Assembly (NCBI RefSeq): GCF_039530225.1
Contig: NZ_BAAAOH010000001.1
Location: 1,488,001-1,552,000, forward strand
Length of the DNA stretch: 64,000 bases
Source of the DNA: Microbacterium pumilum
Lineage (GTDB): Bacteria > Actinomycetota > Actinomycetes > Actinomycetales > Microbacteriaceae
Reading direction: 5' to 3'
Shown piece by piece: positions 42,233 through 50,060 of the stretch; the first letter of the stretch is position 1; the number at the start of each line of letters is the position of its first letter. Position numbers and translations under genes: made by a program. The notes below the pieces were generated by a model, which worked only from the letters and a program-made list of their open reading frames with translations, had not been told where the DNA came from and did no database searches.

Positions 42233-43528
42233 TCAGCTGTCCCAGGCCGCGTCCATGTCGGCAAGCACCTGGTCGACGGTCTTCTGGCCGGTCAGCAGGC
42301 CCTGGACGCCCGCGCCGAGGGCGTCGTACACGGCCGGGTTGGGCCAGGTCTCCAGCGGAAGCGGCGTATAGGCGCCGGACTCGAGGAGGTCGCCGATCGG
42401 CTCGTAGCTGGGCAGCAGGTCCCCTGCGGTCACACCGGTGATCGGGACCAGACCCGACAGGTCGGCGAACGCCTTCGACTCCTCGGGAGAGCCCACCCAG
42501 TCGAGGAAGTTCTGGATCGACTTCTGCTTCGCGTCGTCGGCCTTGGCGTTGACGGACCACGCGTAGTTCGCCGAGGCGAGCGTGAACGGCTCTCCGCCGT
42601 CTGCCGGCGGGAAAGCCTGCACGGTGATGTCGAGGCCGGTCGCGGTGCCGATGGAGGCGGCCGCCGAGCCGGGGGTGGCTGCGCTCAGCGACGTGCCGCC
42701 GCCGATGCCGGCGGTGATGCTGTCGAACGTGCCGCCTTCGACGCCGTCCTGGAAGCACCCGCCGTCCTTCATGTCGATGACGGTCTGGAGCGTCTCCTTC
42801 CAGCCTTCGCTGTCGGAGAAGGTGACATCCCCCGCGGCACGCTGCTCGTTCCAGTCAGGAGTCTCCTGGTACACGCGCGTCGCGGAGATGAGCTGGGTGA
42901 ACAGCCCCGTGTTCGGCGGCATCGAGCCGGCGAGCACGGTGAACGTCTTGCCACCGTCGCGAGCTGTCGTGCAGTCGGCGAGCAGATCCTCGTAGGTCGA
43001 GGGGTATTCGTCGATGCCCACGTCCGTGGCGCCGCCGCCGTTCCAGATCATCCCGACCGGAGCCAGCGCGGTGGGCTGGCCGTAGATCTTTCCGTCCGAG
43101 CCGTACAGCCCTTCGGTGCCCTCCGGGATGAGGGTTGCGGTGTTGCCGGCGAGGGGGGCCAGGAAGCCCGCGTCCGCGAGGGTGACGACCGAGATCGCCT
43201 GACCCGTTCCGGGGTTGAGGATCATGACGTCCGCGGCGTTGCCGGCCTGCAGCTGCGTCGTGACCTGCGTGTTGTACGCGTCGGAAGGATAGGGGATGAC
43301 CTCGATCGCGACGCCGGTCTCTTCGGTGTACTTCTCCGCGGTCTGCGCGTAGAAGTCGTCGGCGTCGTTCGCCTGGGCGACCATGATGCTGAAACCGACG
43401 TCGGCGCCGGGCGTGCCGGTGCTGCCGCCGTCCGGGGAGCCGGAACAACCGGCGAGGATGAGTGCTCCGGCGACCGGTGCCGCGAGAAGCGACCACCGGA
43501 GACGCCGCGAGGCTGTGTGCTGTGGCAT
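42233..43528 (-). CDS. ABC transporter sugar-binding lipoprotein (family 1)
   Basis: 431 aa from the ATG at 43528. A basic start (ASRRLRW) and hydrophobic stretch lead to the lipobox LILAGC with Cys28, so the mature protein is a lipoprotein on the outer face of the membrane. The mature part begins with a Gly/Ser/Asp linker and has the bacterial extracellular solute-binding fold, including NAADVMILNPGTGQAIS and YPSTYEDLLADCTTARDGG. It would bind an oligosaccharide or glycoside for the permeases encoded at 47045 and 48012, which lie on the other strand beyond the GH106 gene. Confidence 0.9.
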   Translation of the reverse strand: MPQHTASRRLRWSLLAAPVAGALILAGCSGSPDGGSTGTPGADVGFSIMVAQANDADDFYAQTAEKYTEETGVAIEVIPYPSDAYNTQVTTQLQAGNAADVMILNPGTGQAISVVTLADAGFLAPLAGNTATLIPEGTEGLYGSDGKIYGQPTALAPVGMIWNGGGATDVGIDEYPSTYEDLLADCTTARDGGKTFTVLAGSMPPNTGLFTQLISATRVYQETPDWNEQRAAGDVTFSDSEGWKETLQTVIDMKDGGCFQDGVEGGTFDSITAGIGGGTSLSAATPGSAAASIGTATGLDITVQAFPPADGGEPFTLASANYAWSVNAKADDAKQKSIQNFLDWVGSPEESKAFADLSGLVPITGVTAGDLLPSYEPIGDLLESGAYTPLPLETWPNPAVYDALGAGVQGLLTGQKTVDQVLADMDAAWDS

Positions 43529-43624
43529 TTCGACCCTTTCGTGACTTCGTTGTCGCCAGCATTTCGGGAAGCTGGCTCGGCCGCTGGCCGCACGATCAGC
43601 CTGGCACACATCTGCCGGTTTCCG

Positions 43625-43634
43625 ACATTAGTAT
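43625..43634 (-). promoter_or_regulatory. ACATTAGTAT motif upstream of the solute-binding protein gene
   Basis: This decamer in the 151-nt gap before the binding-protein start is repeated exactly, in the same orientation relative to its gene, at 46956-46965 before the permease operon. A related GACATTAGAG occurs at 51597-51606. It is a candidate site for a common regulator. The rest of the gap holds nothing else recognisable. Confidence 0.45.
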
Positions 43635-43679
43635 TGTTTATGTGGTGCAATAGCCCCGCTGATTCCTGCCGGCGGTACG

Positions 43680-46600
43680 TCAGGACCCTGAGGTCACGAG
43701 CACGAGCACCGGCCCGCCAAGACCGGCGACCAGCGGTTCGGCATCCGGTTCGAAGACCTGCGTCATCGGGGCGAAGATCGCACCGGAAGCAGTCTTCGCC
43801 TCGGCGATGAGCCGGTTCCGCCACGGCGTCGCCACATGGACCTCCAGGGCGTTGATCCCGCCTCGCGCCGCTGCCGTCACGTCGCATCGGAACGGCGGCG
43901 TCCATGCGACGCCGCAGTCGATGCCGTTGACGAGTACCCGGGCGATGTCTCGCACGCTGCCGAGCGACAGGGTGAACCGGTCGCCGTCGTCGACGGATTC
44001 GAGGACGAACTCGGCGCGATAGACCGCCGTCCCCGAGAACCCGCGAGCCTCCGTGTCGAGCTCGGTCCAGTGCATCGGCCCGCCGGGCAGTTCGATCTCG
44101 CCGCGGCCGGGCATCGCGAGCGACCACCCTCCCGCGACCTCGACCGCGACGGAGCGAAGGGACGCGGCATCCTCAGCGTGCTTCGACGCGTCCGGCAGGA
44201 CGAACAACGAACCGAACGCCGGCAGGTGGATCTCGAACGAGATTCCTCCGGCCGTCGCCGGGATCTCGGTCAGCGCCGTCGTTCGCAGCTCGACGGGATC
44301 CCACCCGGTCAGCGGTCCGACCTCCGGCGGGACCGTGACTTGTGCGCTCACATCCTCGCCGGCGGGATTCGCCAGGAACGTGACGCGCCGTCCGTCCACG
44401 AGCCTCGCAATCGACCAGAGCTCCGCCCCGGAGATCTCGAACGCCGACCGCACTCCGAGCTCTCGCAGGGCCACGTCGAGGTCAGACGTGGGCACGATTC
44501 GCCCGAAGGCGCGCGGGCGCGCCCAGATCCGGTCGCACACGGCAGCGAAATCACCGTTGTCGTCCGCCAGCGATGGAGAGCATTCCGGACGCAGCCCCAC
44601 GACGGTCGCGCCGTCATCGAGCAGCTTCTCGATTCGTCGCAGGGCGGCCACCGTTGTCCGTCGGCTCGAGCCGCCGAGATACAGCAGACGGTATCGAGCG
44701 CCGAGGGAGCGCAGCTCGCCGTCCTCGACGGTCAGCAGCGACAGCCCATCGGCTCCGACGTAGTCGAAGTCGAACCCCATCGGCACGCACGTGTCGAACC
44801 GCTCGTCGAACAGGCCCGTGACCGGCGCCTCTTCGCCGACGAACACCGCGACGTCCACAGCCGGCTCGCCCGCCGAGAGCATCGCCGAGCATCGCGCGAG
44901 ATAGTCGATCCACGGGTGCGCCATCTCCGCCCATGTCTCGTTGATGGTGAAGGCCTGACCGAGGAAAGGGGCCAGGGCCACCCCCGGCGGGGGCGCCGCG
45001 AGCGGCTGATGCGGTGAGGTGTGGATGCAGAAGCGCGTAACCCCAAGGGCGAGCTGCAGGTCGGCTACGTGCTTCAGGCTCCGCGGGGACGAGGCCCACG
45101 GGCGGTCGAAGCTCGTGAAGGCCTCGGCACCCGTCCATGCTCTGCCGTGCACGTGGGCGACGGATGACGCGCCTTTGAGATCGGCGACATACGTCGGTCG
45201 TGGGCCGGACGCGGAATCGAACGTCCACATCGCACCCATCGGCACGTCGGCATGAGCGCGCATCCCGAGGTCGTCACCGAGCTGCGGGCGGCCGTCTTCG
45301 AGCGCCTCGGCGTAATAGACCATGCCACGTCGGTGAGCCTCGCCCGCGAGGGTGCCGTAATACTCCCGCGCGAACAGCTCCGTGATCGTGCGCCGGTAGT
45401 CGTACAGGAAGCGATCGGATGCCGCCGCATCCTCGATCACGAAGCCTGCCAGTGCGGGAAGCCACGGCGTCGGGTCGTAGCCCCGCAGTTCCCGGAACCG
45501 TTCGGCGATGGCATCCGTCCAGTTCTGCGCACCGGATTCGATGCTGTCGCTCAGCAGGGCTCCGAAGCCCGACTCCACGCCGAACTCCGCGAGGTGGCGT
45601 TGCAGATAGGCGGCGACCCGCCGGCCGTCGAGCTTGTCGACCTCGAGCCCGGTCGAGTCGGGCAGCGCGGGCCCGTTCGTCTGACCGGTCAGCGACGCGC
45701 CGAACCGGAGGATCCGCCAGCGGCCGGGCGGGGCATCCCAGTCGAGCCGGCCGTCCTGCACCCGACGAGTGAGGTCGTGCACGTCGGTCTGGGGAATGAC
45801 CCCGTTGTGGGTCGTCTCCATCGTGTCGGCTGCGTAGTAGTCAGGGATCACTCCGAAGCCCGATTTCACCTCGGACCGGTGGACGCGTGCCGCCGAGCGC
45901 AGTGCGAACTCCGATACGAGGAAAGTGTCCGAGCGGCGCAGGACCGGCGGCAGCCGCACGCCCTCGGCGACGGGTGGCAGCGCGTCGGCGGCGGCGGCGC
46001 CGGAGAGCACCAGCCGGAACCACCTCGCGGTCACAGCGGGGAAGGTGGCGCTGCGCACCGGCACCGAAGTCGGCGGTAGCTGCGCGACATCGCGGTAGAG
46101 CGTGCCGTCCTCGCTCGCCTGGAGCACCGCGTGCGGCGCGGGAGCAGCGCCGAACCCGCGCGGCCCGGGAAGGCCGAGAGTGACGGAACGCACCGTGACC
46201 GGCGAGGCGAACTCCTCAGTGAGCGAGGCGGATGAGAAGTCGTCGGGGTCGCGAGGGAGTGCGATGGATGCCTGGAAGCCGTCGTCGACGAGAGCCGTCC
46301 AGTCCCGGACGGGTGCGGAGCCTTCCACGGCGGCGGGGATCAAGGGGTCGTGCGCCGCGATGTACGGTACTGCGACGACCCGCCAGTCCGTCGACCAGCT
46401 GGAGCCGTCGGCAGACCCCCATCGGCGGGAGTCCTGGAACGGTCCCGCGACTTCGGGGAGCGGCGTGAGCTCGACCTCGCACAGATCGCCGCCCGGCACG
46501 ATTGTCTCGGACCAAACGAGCTTCTTCATCGCGTCCGCCGGCTCGACCCAGGGGCCGCCTGCCGCGCTCCATCCCGACGACGTGGCGACGGCGAGTTCCA

Positions 46601-46898
46601 GACCGAGGTCGGCGGCGGTGCTCACCGCGGTGCTCACCGCCTCCTGCCACGCGGGCGATCCCGGCCGGACGGGCTCGGGGACGACGAGGGGAACGCCCAT
46701 GCCACCGTCGAACAGCTGAACTCCCCGCACGCCGACTCCGTGAAGCCACGTGAGATCTCGTCTGATGCCGGCGGGATCAACATTGCCGTCCATCCAATGC
46801 CACCAGGCGCGAGGTCGCGCATCGTCTGGTGGGTCGACGAAGACTCGGTGGAGGTCCTCCCACGTGGCGGACGGCGATGACTCGGTCACGGTCCTCAT
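43680..46898 (-). CDS. GH106-type alpha-L-rhamnosidase
   Basis: 1072 aa from ATG 46898. The N-terminal GH106 signature is clear: RPRAWWHWMDGNVDPAGIRR, then GVRGVQLFDGGMGVPLVV, followed by the barrel with DSIESGAQNWTDAIAERF and YYAEALEDGRPQLGDDLGMR and the late beta-sandwich domains with VRDIARVLVNGIDCGVAWTP. Known members remove alpha-L-rhamnose, often from pectin RG-I or plant flavonoid glycosides. No signal peptide, so it acts inside the cell on imported rhamnosylated compounds. It stands between the binding-protein and permease genes, a good hint that the importer carries rhamnosides. Divergent from the permease operon. Confidence 0.88.
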   Translation of the reverse strand: MRTVTESSPSATWEDLHRVFVDPPDDARPRAWWHWMDGNVDPAGIRRDLTWLHGVGVRGVQLFDGGMGVPLVVPEPVRPGSPAWQEAVSTAVSTAADLGLELAVATSSGWSAAGGPWVEPADAMKKLVWSETIVPGGDLCEVELTPLPEVAGPFQDSRRWGSADGSSWSTDWRVVAVPYIAAHDPLIPAAVEGSAPVRDWTALVDDGFQASIALPRDPDDFSSASLTEEFASPVTVRSVTLGLPGPRGFGAAPAPHAVLQASEDGTLYRDVAQLPPTSVPVRSATFPAVTARWFRLVLSGAAAADALPPVAEGVRLPPVLRRSDTFLVSEFALRSAARVHRSEVKSGFGVIPDYYAADTMETTHNGVIPQTDVHDLTRRVQDGRLDWDAPPGRWRILRFGASLTGQTNGPALPDSTGLEVDKLDGRRVAAYLQRHLAEFGVESGFGALLSDSIESGAQNWTDAIAERFRELRGYDPTPWLPALAGFVIEDAAASDRFLYDYRRTITELFAREYYGTLAGEAHRRGMVYYAEALEDGRPQLGDDLGMRAHADVPMGAMWTFDSASGPRPTYVADLKGASSVAHVHGRAWTGAEAFTSFDRPWASSPRSLKHVADLQLALGVTRFCIHTSPHQPLAAPPPGVALAPFLGQAFTINETWAEMAHPWIDYLARCSAMLSAGEPAVDVAVFVGEEAPVTGLFDERFDTCVPMGFDFDYVGADGLSLLTVEDGELRSLGARYRLLYLGGSSRRTTVAALRRIEKLLDDGATVVGLRPECSPSLADDNGDFAAVCDRIWARPRAFGRIVPTSDLDVALRELGVRSAFEISGAELWSIARLVDGRRVTFLANPAGEDVSAQVTVPPEVGPLTGWDPVELRTTALTEIPATAGGISFEIHLPAFGSLFVLPDASKHAEDAASLRSVAVEVAGGWSLAMPGRGEIELPGGPMHWTELDTEARGFSGTAVYRAEFVLESVDDGDRFTLSLGSVRDIARVLVNGIDCGVAWTPPFRCDVTAAARGGINALEVHVATPWRNRLIAEAKTASGAIFAPMTQVFEPDAEPLVAGLGGPVLVLVTSGS

Positions 46899-46955
46899 AC
46901 TCGCGCTTTGGACACGGCGCGGGACGCCTCTCACTACTTATAGCGGATATCGCTG

Positions 46956-46965
46956 ATACTAATGT
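46956..46965 (+). promoter_or_regulatory. ATACTAATGT motif in the GH106/permease promoter gap
   Basis: This is the inverse of ACATTAGTAT at 43625-43634 and lies 80 nt before the permease start. Close by, AGCG-GATAT-CGCT (46942-46954) is a further small palindrome. The gap of 146 nt serves two divergent transcripts. Confidence 0.45.
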
Positions 46966-47044
46966 GTGCTTCCGACACAAGTGTGTGATAGTGGCTCCAG
47001 GCGCCCCCGATGAGGGGGCGGGTGACAACGAGGTCAGGGAGCAG

Positions 47045-48010
47045 ATGACAGTGACGATCGAGCGGGATGCAACTCGCACCCTCACGGTGCCCCCTTCAGC
47101 ACGCCGCACTCCGCGGCCCCGCGATTCAAAGCGCAAGCCGCTGATCAGCTACGGCCATTGGTGGTGGGCGCTTCCCGCCATCGTGCTCGTGATCGGCGTG
47201 CACTATGCCGCGACCCTGACGGGCGGGTTCTTCGCCTTCACGAACTGGACCGGCCTGGGCGACTGGGAGTTCGTCGGCCTCGACAACTTCGTCCGGATCT
47301 TCAATGACCCGACACTCCTGGGGTCAGTCTGGAACACACTGTTCCTCGCGTTCGGATCCGTCATCCTGACGAATGTGTTCGGTCTCATGTTCGCGCTGGC
47401 GATCAACCGCACGCTCAAGTCGCGCTACATCCTGCGGACGCTCCTCTTCCTTCCGGTCGTCTTGAGCCCACTGGCTGTCGCCTACATCTGGAAGTTCATC
47501 TTCCAGTTCAACGGCCCGCTCAACGGTCTCCTCTCGGCCGTGGGCCTCGAGGGCCTGCAGAAGGTCTGGCTCGCCGATCCGACGTGGTCGATCTGGGCGA
47601 TCCTCATCACGGTGGTCTGGCAGCAGACCGGTTTCGTGATGGTGATCTATCTCGCGGGCCTGGCATCTGTGCCCGTCGAGATCGAAGAGGCAGCCGCTCT
47701 CGACGGCGCCGGAATCTGGCAGCGCTTCGTGCACGTCACGGTGCCCGCCATCCGCCCCTCCATCGCCATTGCGACGACACTCGGAATCATCCAGGGCCTC
47801 CGCATCTTCGACCAGATCTTCGCACTGACTGCCGGCGGTCCAGCGGGCGCGACCGAGACTCTCGCGACACAGGTCTACAAGCAGGCATTCTCACTCGGGC
47901 AGTTCGGCTTCGGATCGTCGCTCGCCCTGGTGCTGACGCTCATCATTCTCGTGTTCGCCATCCTCCAGCAGTACGCCACCCGCGATCGCGACGCCGTCGG
48001 AAGGGCCTGA
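47045..48010 (+). CDS. ABC sugar transporter permease (MalF/UgpA type)
   Basis: 321 aa from ATG 47045 behind AGGGAGCAG. Six membrane segments after a charged N-terminus; the cytoplasmic EAA loop is VEIEEAAALDGAGIWQRFVH with the conserved Gly, and the partner contact is TVPAIRPSIAIA. It forms the membrane channel with the product of the next gene, 1 nt away, and works with the binding lipoprotein encoded at 42233. No ATPase gene is in the window, so a shared multi-sugar ATPase encoded elsewhere must drive it. Confidence 0.9.
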   Translation: MTVTIERDATRTLTVPPSARRTPRPRDSKRKPLISYGHWWWALPAIVLVIGVHYAATLTGGFFAFTNWTGLGDWEFVGLDNFVRIFNDPTLLGSVWNTLFLAFGSVILTNVFGLMFALAINRTLKSRYILRTLLFLPVVLSPLAVAYIWKFIFQFNGPLNGLLSAVGLEGLQKVWLADPTWSIWAILITVVWQQTGFVMVIYLAGLASVPVEIEEAAALDGAGIWQRFVHVTVPAIRPSIAIATTLGIIQGLRIFDQIFALTAGGPAGATETLATQVYKQAFSLGQFGFGSSLALVLTLIILVFAILQQYATRDRDAVGRA

Positions 48011-48011
48011 C

Positions 48012-48848
48012 ATGTTCCGCTATACGAAGCTCACCGCCGTTCGCGAAATCGGCATCTGGATCATCACGGTCATCTGGTTGCTGCCGCTCTACTTCCTCGT
48101 TGCGACGGCGCTCAAGGGCGACCAGGAAGCACTCACGACCAGCGCCGTCACGCCGCCCTCATCGCTGAACTTCGGCGCATTCATCGAGGTGCTCACCGCC
48201 GGCGGACGCAACAACATCCCGCTCAGCATCCTGAACAGCCTCATGATCACGGCGGGCGCGATCGCCGGGCTCGTACTGCTCGGGTCGATCGCGGCGTACG
48301 TGATCACACGGCGCACCCGGGCGTGGACGAATCTGACGTTCTATCTGGTGCTGATCGCGATCATCCTTCCCGCGCAGCTCGGCACCGTGCCTCTTTACAT
48401 CGGTGCGCGGACGGTCGGCCTGACGGGAAACGCAGTCGGCATGATCCTGCTGTGGATCGGCATCCTGCTGCCGCTGTCTGTGTTCCTGTACGCGAGCTTC
48501 TTCCGAGGCCTCACGACGGAGTACGAAGAGGCAGCCGTCATCGACGGGGCGACGCCGACGCAGACGTTCTTCCGTGTCGTGCTGCCGCTGATGGCCCCTG
48601 CCACAGGCACGGTCGCCATCCTCGCGGGACTCATCGTGTGGAACGACTTCTTCAACTCGCTGATCTTCCTCGGCGGATCGACGACCCAGACGCTGCCTGT
48701 CGCGATGTACACCTACGTGGGCGGACTGGTGTCGGCCTGGAACAAGATCTTCGCGGTCGTCATCATCTCGATGATCCCGATCCTGCTGTTCTACATGTTC
48801 GCGCAGAAGAAGTTCATCCAGGGCTTCGCCGGTGGGCTCAAGGGCTGA
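48012..48848 (+). CDS. ABC sugar transporter permease (MalG/UgpE type)
   Basis: 278 aa, one nucleotide after the first permease gene. Six membrane segments and the EAA loop EYEEAAVIDGATPTQTFFRV followed by VLPLMAPATGTVAI. The C-terminal AQKKFIQGFAGGLKG is the usual end of the MalG/UgpE group. Second channel subunit of the importer whose binding protein is encoded at 42233. Followed after 7 nt by the SnoaL-like gene, so the transporter genes lead a long catabolic run. Confidence 0.9.
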   Translation: MFRYTKLTAVREIGIWIITVIWLLPLYFLVATALKGDQEALTTSAVTPPSSLNFGAFIEVLTAGGRNNIPLSILNSLMITAGAIAGLVLLGSIAAYVITRRTRAWTNLTFYLVLIAIILPAQLGTVPLYIGARTVGLTGNAVGMILLWIGILLPLSVFLYASFFRGLTTEYEEAAVIDGATPTQTFFRVVLPLMAPATGTVAILAGLIVWNDFFNSLIFLGGSTTQTLPVAMYTYVGGLVSAWNKIFAVVIISMIPILLFYMFAQKKFIQGFAGGLKG

Positions 48849-48855
48849 GCCGACC

Positions 48856-49230
48856 ATGAGCACCGACAACCGGGCCGCGTTCGAGCGGTTCGTGGATCTC
48901 TTCTATACCCAGAAGCGAGTGGCGGATGCCTTCGCCGGCCTGGTCGCGGACGACTACCGACAGCACAATCCGACCATCGTCGACGGTCCGGATGCCGCGA
49001 TCCAGGCGCTGACGCCGAAGTTCGACGGCTCCCCCGACGCCCGCTTCGAGATCCAGCGGATCCTCGTCGACGGCGACCTCGCGATGGTGCACGTCAAAGC
49101 CTCCCGTCCCGGCGCACCAGACGCCGCGGTCGCGGACATCTACCGATTCGAGAGCGGCCGGATCGTCGAGCACTGGGACGTGCTTCAGCAGGTTCCCGTG
49201 CACGCCGCCCACGACCATCCGATGTTCTGA
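48856..49230 (+). CDS. SnoaL/NTF2-like protein
   Basis: 124 aa small alpha+beta barrel. It opens NRAAFERFVDLFYTQKRVAD, with DYRQHNPTIVDGPDAAIQAL and a C-terminal FESGRIVEHWDVLQQVP, the normal marks of SnoaL-type proteins (His and Asp lining a pocket). The family includes isomerases, hydratases and non-enzymatic binders. Being 7 nt after the permease gene and before an isomerase gene, it probably handles a sugar intermediate, but no reaction can be named. Confidence 0.78.
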   Translation: MSTDNRAAFERFVDLFYTQKRVADAFAGLVADDYRQHNPTIVDGPDAAIQALTPKFDGSPDARFEIQRILVDGDLAMVHVKASRPGAPDAAVADIYRFESGRIVEHWDVLQQVPVHAAHDHPMF

Positions 49231-49252
49231 GGCTTCGACAGGCTCAGCGACC
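49231..49252 (+). repeat. Dispersed CTTCGACAGGCTCAG repeat before an isomerase gene
   Basis: GGCTTCGACAGGCTCAGCGA begins directly at the stop of the SnoaL-like gene and ends 14 nt before the next start. It is one of the scattered copies of the same repeat seen at 1084 and 26585. Confidence 0.85.
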
Positions 49253-49265
49253 GAAAGAGATCAAC

Positions 49266-50060
49266 GTGTACCAGCTCGCACCCAATATCGAATTGCTCTT
49301 CACCGAGGCCGGCGACTATCACGACCGCGTGCGCGCGGCCGCGGCATCCGGATTCACCGCCGTCGAGATGTGGGGGCCGACCGGCGCCGACGCGCCGTCG
49401 ACGCCCAAGGACCTGCCCGCGCTCAAGGCTGCACTCGAAGAGACCGGCTCGCAGCTCACCGCCCAGCTCTCCGAGCCCCGGACGCAGTTCATGATCCCGC
49501 CGTGGGACCATTCGGAGTTCTACCGCAAGCTCGACGAGGGTGTGGAGATCGCGCATTTCCTCGGCACGCCCCGCATTGTGGTCGGCAGCGGCACAGGATT
49601 CGGCGGTTGGAAGCGCCAGGTGCAGCTCGACAAGCTCATCGAGATCTACCAGAAGGCGATCGCGCAGATCGAGGGCTCCGGTATCACCCTCGTACTCGAG
49701 CCGGTCAATGTGCGCGTCGACCACCCCGGGTCACTGCTGGATCGCACGAGCGAGGGCGTGTACGTCGCGCGCGGCGTCGACTCGCCGTTCTTCGGCGTGC
49801 TGTACGACCTGTACCACTCCACCGTCGAAGGCGAGGATGTGGCTGCGGAACTCGCGAACGCGGGTGACATCATCCGATACGTCCAGATCGCCGACGCCCC
49901 CGGGCGCGGTGAGCCCGGCACCGGTGAGATCGACTGGCCCGCGTCGCTCGCGCTCCTCCGCTCATCGGGATACGACGGCCCGATCGGGCTCGAGTACTAC
50001 CCGCAGACCGCGTCGGCAGAGTCCGTGGCCTACATCCGAGGGCTGGCAGAGTCCGCATGA
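49266..50060 (+). CDS. Hydroxypyruvate-isomerase-like TIM-barrel protein
   Basis: 264 aa, GTG start. The barrel shows APNIELLFTEAGDYHDRVRA, GITLVLEPVNVRVDHPG (metal Glu), LYDLYHSTVEGEDV (Asp) and VQIADAPGRGEPGTGEIDW, the typical Hyi signature, ending IGLEYYPQ (Glu). Members isomerise or epimerise small ketoses. In this run it could process the short or oxo-sugar fragments left after C-deglycosylation. Its stop overlaps the GMC oxidase start in ATGA, so the two are translated together. Confidence 0.83.
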   Translation: MYQLAPNIELLFTEAGDYHDRVRAAAASGFTAVEMWGPTGADAPSTPKDLPALKAALEETGSQLTAQLSEPRTQFMIPPWDHSEFYRKLDEGVEIAHFLGTPRIVVGSGTGFGGWKRQVQLDKLIEIYQKAIAQIEGSGITLVLEPVNVRVDHPGSLLDRTSEGVYVARGVDSPFFGVLYDLYHSTVEGEDVAAELANAGDIIRYVQIADAPGRGEPGTGEIDWPASLALLRSSGYDGPIGLEYYPQTASAESVAYIRGLAESA

